From positions 551,324-615,323 of the forward strand of contig NZ_VJXY01000001.1 in NCBI RefSeq assembly GCF_014831675.1: 64,000 nt of DNA. The letters run 5' to 3'. Positions 1-6,991 of this stretch are shown in pieces. Source of the DNA: Komarekiella delphini-convector SJRDD-AB1 (GTDB lineage: Bacteria > Cyanobacteriota > Cyanobacteriia > Cyanobacteriales > Nostocaceae). The position numbers and the translations under genes were made by a program. The notes beneath the pieces were generated by a model. The model was not told the DNA's origin, did not search any database, and saw only the letters and a program-made list of their open reading frames with translations. Positions within the stretch are counted from its first letter, which is position 1; the number at the start of each line of letters is the position of its first letter.

Positions 1-2
1 TT

Positions 3-1301
3 TTACCCAGCCAGTTTTTCGTTGCAGTGGTTTCTTTCTGTTTCATGTTGATTTATAGTTGGCAGTTAACATTTGCAGTTGTCCTTGTTGGCGCTTTAAT
101 GACTTTATCCACCTTACCTTTTTTACCTATTCTTCAACAAAAAACCCGCAATCTTTTGGTCTTGGGCGCAGAAAATCAAGGTGTGTTAGTGGAAACTTTT
201 AAAGGAGCACAAGTTCTCAAAACTACAAATGCTGCACCGCAATTCTGGGATGAATTTCAAAGTCGTTTTGGTCGCCTTGCTAATCTTTCTTTCAGCACAC
301 TTCAAATCGGGATTATCAATAATACTCTTGCTGATCTCCTTTCTACAATCGGCGGTGTCATTATACTTGGACTAGGGAGCATGTTGGTAATTCGGGGGGA
401 ATTAAGCATCGGTCAAATGCTTGCTTTTAACGCTTTACAGATAAATGTTCTAAATTTAATTGACTCGTTAGTTAACTTAACGGATGAATATTTTCGCTCC
501 CAAACAGCAGTTTCTCGCCTTTTAGAGGTGATTGACGCTACACCAGAAGTGGTAGGAGGTAGTCAAAAGCCAATTGCCCAAATCTCTGGTGATGCAGATA
601 TTCGTTGCTCTCAAGTTACATTTCATCATGCTGGCAGAATTGACTTATTAGAAGATTTTTCCGTCAAACTTCCTGGAGGAAAAGTTGTTGCTTTGATTGG
701 AAAATCTGGCTGTGGTAAAAGTACCTTAGCTAAATTGATAGCAGGTTTATATCAGCCGAACTCTGGTAATATCCGCATTGGTTTTTTTAACACACAAGAT
801 ATCTGTCTGGATTGCTTACGACAACAAGTAGTTTATGTACCCCAAGAACCTCATTTCTGGAGTCGCTCAATTTTAGATAATTTCCGCTTAGGAACACCTT
901 ATATTTCTTTTGAAGAAATTGTCACAGCTTGCCATGTTGCTGATGCAGACAGCTTTATTAGTCAACTTCCCAATAACTATCAAACTGTTTTAGGAGAGTT
1001 TGGTGCAAATCTCTCTGGTGGACAAAGACAAAGATTAGCGATCGCTAGAGGAATTCTCACTGATCCACCTGTACTAATTTTAGATGAAGCAACTGCGGGA
1101 TTAGACCCAGTGAGTGAATCTCAAGTACTAGATCGGCTCTTGGAATACCGAAAAGGCAGAACCACGATTTTGATCACCCATCGCCCCAGCGTCATCAATC
1201 GCGCTGATTGGATCGTACTACTAGATAAAGGTCAGGTGAAAATCCAAGGTACGTTAGAAACTTTTCTCTCTCAACAAGGAGAGCATTTAAAGTTTTTATA
1301 A
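3..1301 (+). CDS. ABC exporter, C-terminal half (partial; permease end plus ATPase)
   Basis: The frame is open from the left edge, so the 5' part lies outside the window. The visible part holds hydrophobic membrane segments (about nt 40-130 and 340-480) and then a complete ATPase domain: Walker A GKSGCGKST near nt 700, a Q-loop in VYVPQEPHF, signature LSGGQRQRLAIARG near nt 1010, Walker B VLILDEAT near nt 1075 and the H-loop ITHRP. This permease-ATPase order is that of exporters of the HlyB/ComA/MsbA type. Four double-glycine leader peptides lie directly downstream. The exporter is therefore probably a peptidase-containing type that cleaves and exports them, but the N-terminal C39 peptidase domain needed to prove this is not in view. 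Confidence 0.9.
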   Translation, partial: LPSQFFVAVVSFCFMLIYSWQLTFAVVLVGALMTLSTLPFLPILQQKTRNLLVLGAENQGVLVETFKGAQVLKTTNAAPQFWDEFQSRFGRLANLSFSTLQIGIINNTLADLLSTIGGVIILGLGSMLVIRGELSIGQMLAFNALQINVLNLIDSLVNLTDEYFRSQTAVSRLLEVIDATPEVVGGSQKPIAQISGDADIRCSQVTFHHAGRIDLLEDFSVKLPGGKVVALIGKSGCGKSTLAKLIAGLYQPNSGNIRIGFFNTQDICLDCLRQQVVYVPQEPHFWSRSILDNFRLGTPYISFEEIVTACHVADADSFISQLPNNYQTVLGEFGANLSGGQRQRLAIARGILTDPPVLILDEATAGLDPVSESQVLDRLLEYRKGRTTILITHRPSVINRADWIVLLDKGQVKIQGTLETFLSQQGEHLKFL

Positions 1302-1655
1302 CTGTGAAATTGGATAAAAACAAGTTGCAGAGACAATTATCAACTCTGCAACTATTAACAAGTAATGATCTTTAATTAAAAATAATAATTACCTGTCTTA
1401 TACCATTTAACTTTAAAAATAATACAAATACGTTGGTAGGGGCACAGCATTGCCGTGCCCCTACGAGAAACCTATATGTATTAAGTGAAATTTTCTGAGC
1501 TAATAACAGTTAGTATATTAGTTACAAAAAATATACTTATTTTGATTAGAATTTATCTATTAAAGCTATCACAATCTATAATAAATACATTTTTTATGAT
1601 TAACTTCTATCTAGAGAATAATTTAAAATATACGAGAATAGTTAATAATAAAAAT
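1302..1655. other. Spacer and leader between exporter and first peptide gene
   Basis: This is AT-rich DNA. It holds one interspersed hairpin (1436-1464) and, from about 1480, an A/T-rich leader that precedes the conserved hairpin of the first precursor gene. A 60-codon open frame at 1485-1667 has no ribosome binding site and low-complexity composition, so I do not call it. No clear terminator follows the exporter. Confidence 0.6.
1436..1464. repeat. Interspersed hairpin repeat, 10-bp arms
   Basis: GTAGGGGCAC and GTGCCCCTAC form a perfect 10-bp inverted repeat around a 9-nt loop. This GC-rich hairpin in AT-rich DNA matches a repeat common in spacers of Nostoc-type genomes. It could also act as an RNA 3' end for the exporter transcript, but no T-run follows. 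Confidence 0.7.
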
Positions 1656-1689
1656 ATAGGTATTTAACACCTATTTACGTAAGTGAGGT
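1656..1689 (+). promoter_or_regulatory. Conserved leader hairpin plus Shine-Dalgarno block, copy 1
   Basis: ATAGGT (1656-1661) pairs with ACCTAT (1669-1674). It is followed by TACGTAAGTGAGG and, 8 nt later, the ATG at 1698. The same hairpin-TACGTA-AGTGAGG arrangement recurs before the other three precursor genes (2259, 3415, 4622). It fixes the ATG at 1698 as the start rather than the GTG at 1683, which lies inside the Shine-Dalgarno block. Confidence 0.75.
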
Positions 1690-1697
1690 CATCGATT

Positions 1698-1889
1698 ATG
1701 TCTATTAAATTCATCAAATCTGAGCTACTTGTAGAGTTATCTATAGAGCAACAACAGCTTCTATCGGGGGGACGAGGAGCATATTTTGCAACAGTTTCAA
1801 GTCCCGATATTATCGTTCGTGGTCAACTTAGTACTAAAGAGGGCGTGAGTTTTCCTGTTGATATTGTCGGCATTAGGCGTGATTCATAG
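1698..1889 (+). CDS. Double-glycine leader peptide 1 (bacteriocin-type precursor, 63 aa)
   Basis: The leader reads MSIKFIKSELLVELSIEQQQ followed by LLSGG, the pattern of cyanobacterial bacteriocin-type (CTB-like) precursors with a GG cleavage site at about residues 24-25. Peptidase-type ABC exporters cut such leaders during export. The predicted mature part is about 38 residues, starts RGAYFATVSSPD, and has no Cys and no Asp-rich run. It therefore differs sharply from the three paralogues downstream. A perfect-palindrome terminator follows at 1926. The leader assignment rests on the motif and on the three neighbours; the function of the mature peptide (antimicrobial, signal or other) is unknown. 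Confidence 0.8.
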   Translation: MSIKFIKSELLVELSIEQQQLLSGGRGAYFATVSSPDIIVRGQLSTKEGVSFPVDIVGIRRDS

Positions 1890-1925
1890 TTGATTGATAG
1901 ACTTGTATAAATTGCAAGACTTTAT

Positions 1926-1959
1926 AAACCCGCTTTATTTAAATAAAGCGGGTTTTTTA
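1926..1959 (+). terminator. Rho-independent terminator after peptide 1
   Basis: A perfect 30-bp palindrome, AAACCCGCTTTATTT followed by its complement, ends in a run of T at 1953-1958. It closes the first precursor cassette. Confidence 0.85.
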
Positions 1960-2258
1960 ATTTTTAACTAATTATTGATATTGTTATTTACGTAAATAAA
2001 AGCAAATATTTTGTATAACGAATTATAAGAATTATATTACTATTAGCAAATATAAAAATCGGAAGCGATCGCTAGCAAAAAAAAACAAAAAATAAAGTCA
2101 TTTCAACAAAAAGCATAAAAACAATTGTTGTTATTTATAAACATATTTCATTCTGCTGAAGAAAGTATTTAATATAAGTCTAAAGCTAGAATTTAAACTT
2201 CCGAATTTATAACTTTAGGATAATTTAATCCTTGGAAATTATTTCTATAACTAAAAGT
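1960..2258. other. Upstream region of peptide 2
   Basis: This is AT-rich spacer with a HIP1 octamer near 2065. Its last 100 nt resemble the leaders of peptides 3 and 4, including a TTTAGGATAATTTAAT-like block at about 2213-2228. The promoter is probably here, but I cannot place the -35 and -10 boxes with confidence. Confidence 0.5.
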
Positions 2259-2290
2259 ATAGGTATTACATACCTATGACGTAAGTGAGG
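2259..2290 (+). promoter_or_regulatory. Conserved leader hairpin plus Shine-Dalgarno block, copy 2
   Basis: ATAGGTAT pairs with ATACCTAT around the 3-nt loop TAC (2259-2277), followed by GACGTAAGTGAGG. The ATG at 2300 lies 9 nt after the GAGG. The stem has 8 bp here against 6 bp in copy 1, while the flanking sequence stays conserved. Confidence 0.75.
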
Positions 2291-2299
2291 CAATTGATT

Positions 2300-2521
2300 A
2301 TGTCTATATCATCTCAAATTATTACCTCTGATTTACTCATGGATTTATCCACAGAAGAACAGCAGTTCCTATCTGGTGGATTCTCCAAAGGCGACAACGG
2401 CGACGATGACGACGACGATGACGATAAATGTAAGAAAGACAAGAGTCCTTCCAAAATCTTCATTGTCAAAGTCTACAAAAAACGTTCATGTTGCAAACCC
2501 AAACCTTGCTGCTCTCATTAA
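2300..2521 (+). CDS. Double-glycine leader peptide 2, Asp-rich and Cys-rich (73 aa)
   Basis: The leader MSISSQIITSDLLMDLSTEE continues as QQFLSGG, so cleavage is expected after the GG near residue 27. The mature part begins FSKGDNG, runs through eight consecutive Asp residues, then a Lys-rich stretch, and ends KRSCCKPKPCCSH. Five Cys residues are present, four of them in the CC-x-P-x-CC tail shared with peptide 3. Such a layout could bind metal, form disulfides or carry modifications; none of this can be decided from sequence. The start is set by the conserved AGTGAGG block and not by the upstream GTG at 2285. Confidence 0.85.
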   Translation: MSISSQIITSDLLMDLSTEEQQFLSGGFSKGDNGDDDDDDDDKCKKDKSPSKIFIVKVYKKRSCCKPKPCCSH

Positions 2522-2640
2522 GTTGATGTAGTAGCTCTATGATTTAAACTTTGGAATTCGTGAGTTAAGAAAAAGACTTATAAAAAGGCGTTGAGAAAAC
2601 CCATTCCTTCTAGGGATAGGATGAAAGACGCCCCGACGCA
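2522..2640. other. 3' flank of peptide 2
   Basis: Just after the stop, a block ending TTTAAACTTTGG (about 2545-2556) resembles blocks after the stops of peptides 3 and 4, so the paralogous cassettes include 3' sequence. No gene is seen. Confidence 0.45.
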
Positions 2641-2674
2641 GTTGACAGTTGACTGTTAACAGTCAACTGTCAAC
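2641..2674. repeat. 34-bp perfect palindrome (GTTGACAGTTGACTGTT arms)
   Basis: Bases 2641-2657 are followed directly by their exact reverse complement. The arms are built of 7- to 9-bp GTTGACA-type units, the composition of cyanobacterial short tandem repeats. Confidence 0.8.
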
Positions 2675-2681
2675 ATGAAAT

Positions 2682-2752
2682 CCCATCCCCTTTTAGCCCT
2701 TCGACTACGCTCAGGGCTAACGGTGAGCGAAGCCGAACCGTTAGGGGTGGGA
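2682..2752. repeat. Interspersed compound hairpin repeat
   Basis: An outer stem (CCCATCCCC with GGGGTGGG) encloses two inner hairpins (CCCTTCGACTACGCTCAGGG and CGGTGAGCGAAGCCGAACCG). This is a familiar Nostoc-type spacer repeat and not a gene. Confidence 0.7.
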
Positions 2753-2890
2753 TGAGCCTAAATAACTTCCTCACGAATAATCAAGTTTTGGTCAAGATGG
2801 TAGCTGAAACATAACATTTATCAAGATATTTCCCCAGATAGAATGCTATCTATAGCAATCTCCTGGATTTGTGGAAATTGCCAGCTTTTT

Positions 2891-2922
2891 AAACTCGTTT
2901 TCTCAAGGAAAACGGGTTTTTT
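2891..2922 (+). terminator. Rho-independent terminator after peptide 2 cassette
   Basis: AAACTCGTTTTC pairs with GAAAACGGGTTT (12 bp, one G-T pair, 5-nt loop), followed by a T-run. It lies 370 nt after the stop. The interspersed repeats at 2641-2752 seem to have been inserted between gene and terminator. Confidence 0.75.
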
Positions 2923-2978
2923 AGTCTTTATAGACTGTTGAGTATTTTTATATAGATACAACTATCAATAAATGCCTT

Positions 2979-3164
2979 AGAGGATGTCTGAAAACTTTTT
3001 GGTGTTGTATTCGAGACTTGTAGATCCCCCTAAATCCCCCCTAAAAAGGGGGACTTTATTCCGGTTCCCCCCTTAAAAAGGGGGACTTTGATTCCGGTTC
3101 CCCCCTTAAAAAGGGGGGCTAGGGGGGATCAAGCAAAATATTTAATACTTCTTAGACATCCTCT
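2979..3164. mobile_element. MITE-like element, 186 bp
   Basis: The ends AGAGGATGTCT and AGACATCCTCT are 11-bp inverted repeats, and TTA is present at both outer edges if the outermost A-T pair is counted as part of the duplication. The interior is a stack of GGGGGACTTT/CCCCCCTTAAAAAG units (3023-3130), itself an inverted repeat. There is no coding capacity. The ends resemble those of IS630-type elements in cyanobacteria, which duplicate TA; this is family knowledge and not proven here. Confidence 0.65.
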
Positions 3165-3414
3165 TACGTCAAAATTATCAGCTAACTTAATACTATTAGT
3201 TAACAGATACATGAAGAAGCGATCGCCAACAATAAAAACTTAGTTTTTATTAACTTTTATAAATAAAAATCTTTATTTATTTTTTGTAGTTTTAAAAAAA
3301 ACTCATGTAACTTCAGATAGTATCTTAGATTATCCAAAAGTTATAAATTTAGCTTTTTAATCTCTCACTTTAGGAGAGTTTAATTATTAAAAAAAGTCCT
3401 TATAAAGAAAAGCG

Positions 3415-3446
3415 TAGGTATAACATACCTATGTACGTAAGTGAGG
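3415..3446 (+). promoter_or_regulatory. Conserved leader hairpin plus Shine-Dalgarno block, copy 3
   Basis: TAGGTAT pairs with ATACCTA around AAC (3415-3431), followed by TGTACGTAAGTGAGG. The ATG at 3456 lies 9 nt later. About 100 nt upstream of the hairpin are also similar to copy 4 (CCAAAAGTTATAAAT, CTTTAGGAGAGTTTAAT blocks). Confidence 0.75.
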
Positions 3447-3455
3447 TAATTAATT

Positions 3456-3707
3456 ATGCCATCTCAAATCATCACGTCTGATTTACTTGTAGATTTATCT
3501 ACAAACGAGCAGCAGCTTCTATCTGGAGGTTTCTACTACAAAGGCGGCGATAACGGCGGCGATAACGGTAACGGTAACGGCGACGATAATGGCGACGACA
3601 AGGGCAAAAATGGCTGTGGCCCTAAGAAGAAATGTAAAACTTTCAAAGTCACAGTTTGTAAAATACACAAACCCTCATGTTGTAAGCCGAAATCTTGTTG
3701 CAGCTGA
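3456..3707 (+). CDS. Double-glycine leader peptide 3, Gly/Asn/Asp-rich and Cys-rich (83 aa)
   Basis: The leader MPSQIITSDLLVDLSTNEQQ is followed by LLSGG. The mature part starts FYYKGGDNGG and continues with a (G-N/D)-rich repeat. It then carries seven Cys residues, ending SCCKPKSCCS, nearly the same tail as peptide 2. The Gly-Asn-Gly-Asp block may have grown by slippage of a GGCGATAACGG-type unit at about 3544-3600. This is a paralogue of peptides 1, 2 and 4 with the same leader hairpin and its own terminator at 4073. Export by the upstream ABC protein is inferred from proximity and the GG motif. Confidence 0.85.
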   Translation: MPSQIITSDLLVDLSTNEQQLLSGGFYYKGGDNGGDNGNGNGDDNGDDKGKNGCGPKKKCKTFKVTVCKIHKPSCCKPKSCCS

Positions 3708-4072
3708 GTTAGTACAACCTAAAAACTGGGTAGTCTTGTAGTTCAAACTTTGCTATTAAGGGGGAGATGAGAAGAATTATATAATTTACTCAAAATAAAT
3801 CAGATTTTGAGAGTTTATAGTAAATCTTCTCTGTTTTTGTAAAGCATTAAATTAGTGCCTTAAAGAATAGGAAAGTAAACTGCCAAGGGGAATGTTTACC
3901 TTTCTGCTCTCCCTTTATTTATGATTTACATAGTTTTGACTACTTGACAAACAGACTTTTACGGAAAAATTCAGATTAGTAGGCTGAATTTTGTGTCTAT
4001 AAAGGTATTTTCTAGAATAGAAATGCTATTTATGGCAATTCTGTTCAAGTTGTGAAAATAACTAAACTTCAG
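3708..4072. other. 3' flank of peptide 3
   Basis: No gene is seen. The stretch at about 4005-4072 (AAGGTATTTTCTAGAATAG, ATGCTATTTATGGCAATTCT) aligns by eye with 2822-2890 after peptide 2. The cassettes therefore share a 3' module leading into the terminator. Confidence 0.5.
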
Positions 4073-4102
4073 AAACCCAGTTTTTTAAAAAACTGGGTTT
4101 TT
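4073..4102 (+). terminator. Rho-independent terminator after peptide 3
   Basis: A perfect 28-bp palindrome (AAACCCAGTTTTTT and its complement) is followed by further T. Confidence 0.85.
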
Positions 4103-4240
4103 AGTATTTTAATAACATATTAAAAATGTTTATGATATATAAACTCAAAATAAAATTTATAGATTTACATATAGCGGTTCTCGCTTGAGTGAGCTACACA
4201 GAAATTGTAATTAAAAGAAGTAATTAACCACAGATGAACA

Positions 4241-4371
4241 ACGGACACTTGCTACAACGGAGGGAACCCCCGAAGTTCTAATGCTTTCTCTACGTTCGCG
4301 TAGCGTGTCGTAGACAGAGGCTACGCCAACGCGAACCGCTCAGACTTATCTTTGCAACGTAGTGTCCTCCC
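4241..4371. mobile_element. MITE-like insertion with apparent 8-bp target duplication
   Basis: The element has short inverted ends (GGACACT at 4243, AGTGTCC at 4361) and an interior of GC-rich repeat (TTCGCGTAGCG, GGCTACGCC). It is flanked on both sides by GATGAACA (4233-4240 and 4372-4379). Removing the element and one copy of the octamer restores AACCACAGATGAACACTGAT, a common cyanobacterial spacer repeat, which supports a real insertion event. Confidence 0.6.
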
Positions 4372-4493
4372 GATGAACACTGATAAATTTGTACCTCAGC
4401 CGACTAGGAAATGCCATGACATAGCTAATTAATAAATAGCCTGGTCATAAAGAGTGCGTTTAAATAAAGCTAATTAACTTAAATTATTGCATA

Positions 4494-4499
4494 CTATAA
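4494..4499 (+). promoter_or_regulatory. Possible -10 box upstream of peptide 4
   Basis: TATAAT occurs within GCATACTATAATTATAAAA, 170 nt before the start codon. No good -35 box is evident at 17 nt, so this is a weak call. Confidence 0.3.
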
Positions 4500-4621
4500 T
4501 TATAAAAACTTTTAATCAGCAATTAGATATAGTTTACGTTAGCCAAAAGCTATAAATAAAGCCTTTTAATTTCTAGCCTCAGGATAATTTAATTTCTAAA
4601 AAACCTGTTTATAAGTGAAAC

Positions 4622-4656
4622 CATAGGTGTTAAAAACCTATGTACGTAAAGTGGGG
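4622..4656 (+). promoter_or_regulatory. Conserved leader hairpin plus Shine-Dalgarno block, copy 4
   Basis: CATAGGT pairs with ACCTATG (4622-4642), followed by TACGTAAAGTGGGG. The ATG at 4666 lies 9 nt after the G-rich block. The stem is kept while the loop (GTTAAAA) differs from the other copies. Confidence 0.75.
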
Positions 4657-4665
4657 CTAAAAGTT

Positions 4666-4881
4666 ATGTCAATTCAAATCATCAAATCTGACTTTTTGAG
4701 AGAATTGTCCTTAGAAGAACAACAGCTCCTATCTGGAGGACAAGATTCTTATTACGGCAAAGATAAAGACGACTACAAAGAAGATTACGACAAAGAAGAT
4801 GACTACAAAGGAGATAAGTACGGCAAAAAACGACGTTACCGCTGCTGCTACTACTCTTGGTATCCTTGCAAAAAATACTAA
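4666..4881 (+). CDS. Double-glycine leader peptide 4, Asp/Lys/Tyr-rich (71 aa)
   Basis: The leader MSIQIIKSDFLRELSLEEQQ is followed by LLSGG. The mature part, QDSYYGKDKDDYKEDY and onwards, is a highly charged Asp-Lys-Tyr repeat and ends RRYRCCYYSWYPCKKY with three Cys. It has the acidic-then-basic layout of peptides 2 and 3 but not their CC-x-P-x-CC tail. The start is set by the conserved block at 4651, and the longer reading from 4627 would overlap the hairpin. Leader identity across all four genes with strongly divergent mature parts is typical of families of secreted peptides sharing one exporter. Confidence 0.85.
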   Translation: MSIQIIKSDFLRELSLEEQQLLSGGQDSYYGKDKDDYKEDYDKEDDYKGDKYGKKRRYRCCYYSWYPCKKY

Positions 4882-5017
4882 GTTGGCAAAGCCTGTAGGT
4901 GGATAGTTTCGTAGTTTAAACTTGACAAGCTGAGAGAGGAGAAAACTACTAGGACAGCTCTTAGTTTTCTGCTTATTCTCTTGCTCTAAACGCAAATAGT
5001 TTTAACTACTTTGCCAG

Positions 5018-5063
5018 TGCATATTTTACAGCTAACACTTTTATTTAGGCTGTAAAATATGCA
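5018..5063. repeat. Inverted repeat, 15-bp arms, between convergent genes
   Basis: TGCATATTTTACAGC (5018-5032) and GCTGTAAAATATGCA (5049-5063) are perfect complements around a 16-nt loop. It lies between peptide 4 and the convergent cupin gene. It may end transcripts from either side, although a clean T-run is lacking. Confidence 0.6.
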
Positions 5064-5173
5064 TTTTAATGTGTAATTTTTAACTTTTAATTTTAATTCA
5101 AAAAAGGTCAACAAAGCGATCGCTAGTATCATACGATTTAAATCCCACATTCCGAATGGAGATTCAGAGTATG

Positions 5174-5728
5174 TCACCGTGGCTTGTTGAGCGAGTCACT
5201 CAACTGAGTTCCTGTATAATTGGGAACCCATCCATCAGCGATCGCAAAGTAGCGTACTGCTTTAAAATGTAAAGATGCAGTTGGGCTACACCAATGTTCA
5301 ATTCCGGCTGGGATGCAGAGATAGTCTTGTGTCTCAACTAAAAGCTGTACTTGACTACCATCAGGTCGCACGAACCCATAAATCATTTCTCCCGCCAAAA
5401 CGTAGAGAGGTTCAGCAGCAGTGTGAGTATGGTAGCGGCTATAGGTTACTATCAGTTGGTGAAGATTCGCCGAACCTGGATGCACATTCAGTAAATCACA
5501 CCAGAGAAAGCCATTTTCTTGCTGAAGAAATTCAAAGACGCTGTTATGGAGCTCTACAATGTAGTGTTTCTCAGACTCAGTTACAACATCTTGGTCTAGC
5601 AGATTCGCAAACAGAAGCGATGTTCCTGGGTCGTAGTGTCTGAGTTGGATGCCGAGAGGGGCAAGTTCACGAACTATTTCGCCTAAATCGCTCTCGATTT
5701 TGCCATCGTCAAGTAGTAGAGTAGCCAT
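5174..5728 (-). CDS. mtnD: Acireductone dioxygenase-like cupin
   Basis: The 184-residue protein has the ARD metal motif H-x-H-x3-E...H: H100 and H102 in YHTHTAAE, E106, and H145 in GIEHW. PLYVLAGEMIYGFV and the C-terminal KAVRYFAI also fit the family. Acireductone dioxygenase oxidises the enediol intermediate of the methionine salvage pathway, with Fe or Ni deciding the product. No other methionine salvage gene is visible nearby, so the pathway role rests on the family alone. It is convergent with the peptide cluster and has a separate promoter region after 5728. Confidence 0.8.
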   Translation of the reverse strand: MATLLLDDGKIESDLGEIVRELAPLGIQLRHYDPGTSLLFANLLDQDVVTESEKHYIVELHNSVFEFLQQENGFLWCDLLNVHPGSANLHQLIVTYSRYHTHTAAEPLYVLAGEMIYGFVRPDGSQVQLLVETQDYLCIPAGIEHWCSPTASLHFKAVRYFAIADGWVPNYTGTQLSDSLNKPR

Positions 5729-5866
5729 AACAAAAAACTAATTAACTGTTAAAAAGAGTATACTTAACTTTGAGTCAATAAGCCACTATTTCCGATAGAC
5801 AAACTGTTGATTGATTTTCTCCTGCCCAAACCCTTAATTTTTCGTCACTATGCGTGAGTCCTGAGA

Positions 5867-6742
5867 TTATTGGACACGAGTAGAACTACTACGGCGTAGT
5901 AAGCCAATAGTTCCAGCAATTATTCCTAAACCCAACATAGTACCAGGCTCAGGTACTCTTCTAGTTGTTTTTCTAGCCACTACCTTGTAATCAGGGCCAT
6001 TGTAATATTCGGAATCATTATTAGCTTGACTCTTAGCTATAACTTGAATCCCACTCAGAGAATCGACACCCAATTGATTAAGGTTAACTCCCCAATAGCC
6101 AACTTGTTGAGAACCGGAAATTTCTGTAGTGTCAATTGAGTAGCCAGCGCTTTTTTGCTCAGTTCTAGACAGCTTTAAGAAGTTACCAAGTAATTTCCCA
6201 GTGCTATCAATCGCTTGCACACCTAAGTCACTATTCATGCCTCGTTCCCAGAAGAACAAGTTATCTAATCCAGTATTATCTTGTTCGATAGAACTGTCGA
6301 AGAATAAGTTAATTTTAGAAGCACCAATTTCCTCTGTATCAATAATATTATTTAAATTGCGATTACCTAATATAGCGGAAATTTCGCTATTAGTTGGATT
6401 ATTTAGCCCAGAAACAGGCACAGGAGAAGTGGCATAATCTCCTTTTTCTGTACTGGCGGCTCCGGTATTGTTGTTGCCTGGCCCAGGTATGCTGCTAGCT
6501 CCAGGTTTAACACCTATGATTGGTGTATTATATAGTATTTCGGCTGATTTAACTAATGAGAAATTATCAAATGTTTGTTGATTTTGAGTAATAGAATTTA
6601 ACCAAATATCTTCTTGAGAATTATATTTCTCTGGAGTCAAATTAGTCTTAAAGTTTGCGGCTTTTGCAAATGGAGAAATAGATAAATTTATGCCAATGGC
6701 AAACAATGTAAAGGCAACAAAAGATTGAAGTTGAAATCTCAT
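5867..6742 (-). CDS. PEP-CTERM (exosortase-sorted) exported protein
   Basis: The 291-residue protein starts MRFQLQSFVAFTLFAIGINL, a signal peptide with cleavage likely after AKA near residue 29. It ends with a PEP-CTERM sorting signal: VPEPGTMLGLG, a hydrophobic helix, then RR. Such proteins are thought to be processed by exosortase and released or anchored at the cell surface. The middle is Asn/Ser/Gly-rich and contains SSIPGPGNNNTG; I recognise no catalytic domain. The open frame extends to 6793, but the inner ATG gives a normal signal peptide. The exosortase gene is not in this window. Confidence 0.8.
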   Translation of the reverse strand: MRFQLQSFVAFTLFAIGINLSISPFAKAANFKTNLTPEKYNSQEDIWLNSITQNQQTFDNFSLVKSAEILYNTPIIGVKPGASSIPGPGNNNTGAASTEKGDYATSPVPVSGLNNPTNSEISAILGNRNLNNIIDTEEIGASKINLFFDSSIEQDNTGLDNLFFWERGMNSDLGVQAIDSTGKLLGNFLKLSRTEQKSAGYSIDTTEISGSQQVGYWGVNLNQLGVDSLSGIQVIAKSQANNDSEYYNGPDYKVVARKTTRRVPEPGTMLGLGIIAGTIGLLRRSSSTRVQ

Positions 6743-6991
6743 AATTTCTACCGAAAAAGCACCGGATAACAAAATACACAGTAAATATCCCATACACTTT
6801 TGGTAAATCTATTACTCCACATTCCGCTCTTTAAACTGGCACATGTGGTTTTTGGGCATGGGTCATCAGAGTGGCTTTTCGCCAATGCCACAAGGAGGAT
6901 ACCGCCGCTTTCAATAAAATTTATCGGCAGAATGATGCTCAGGGTATGATTAACGTTTAAGCTAGTACAAGTGAACTGCCCTTAGTGTGGA

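Noticed and set aside
1485-1667. 60-codon open frame before the first peptide gene
   Set aside because: It is Ile/Leu/Asn low complexity from AT-rich DNA, has no ribosome site and overlaps the conserved leader hairpin.
4729-5177. Two minus-strand open frames opposite peptide 4 and its 3' flank
   Set aside because: They are the complement of the Asp/Lys codon run and of spacer DNA; no ribosome site or family pattern.
5275-5643. 122-codon open frame opposite the cupin gene
   Set aside because: It is antisense to a well-supported acireductone dioxygenase-like gene.
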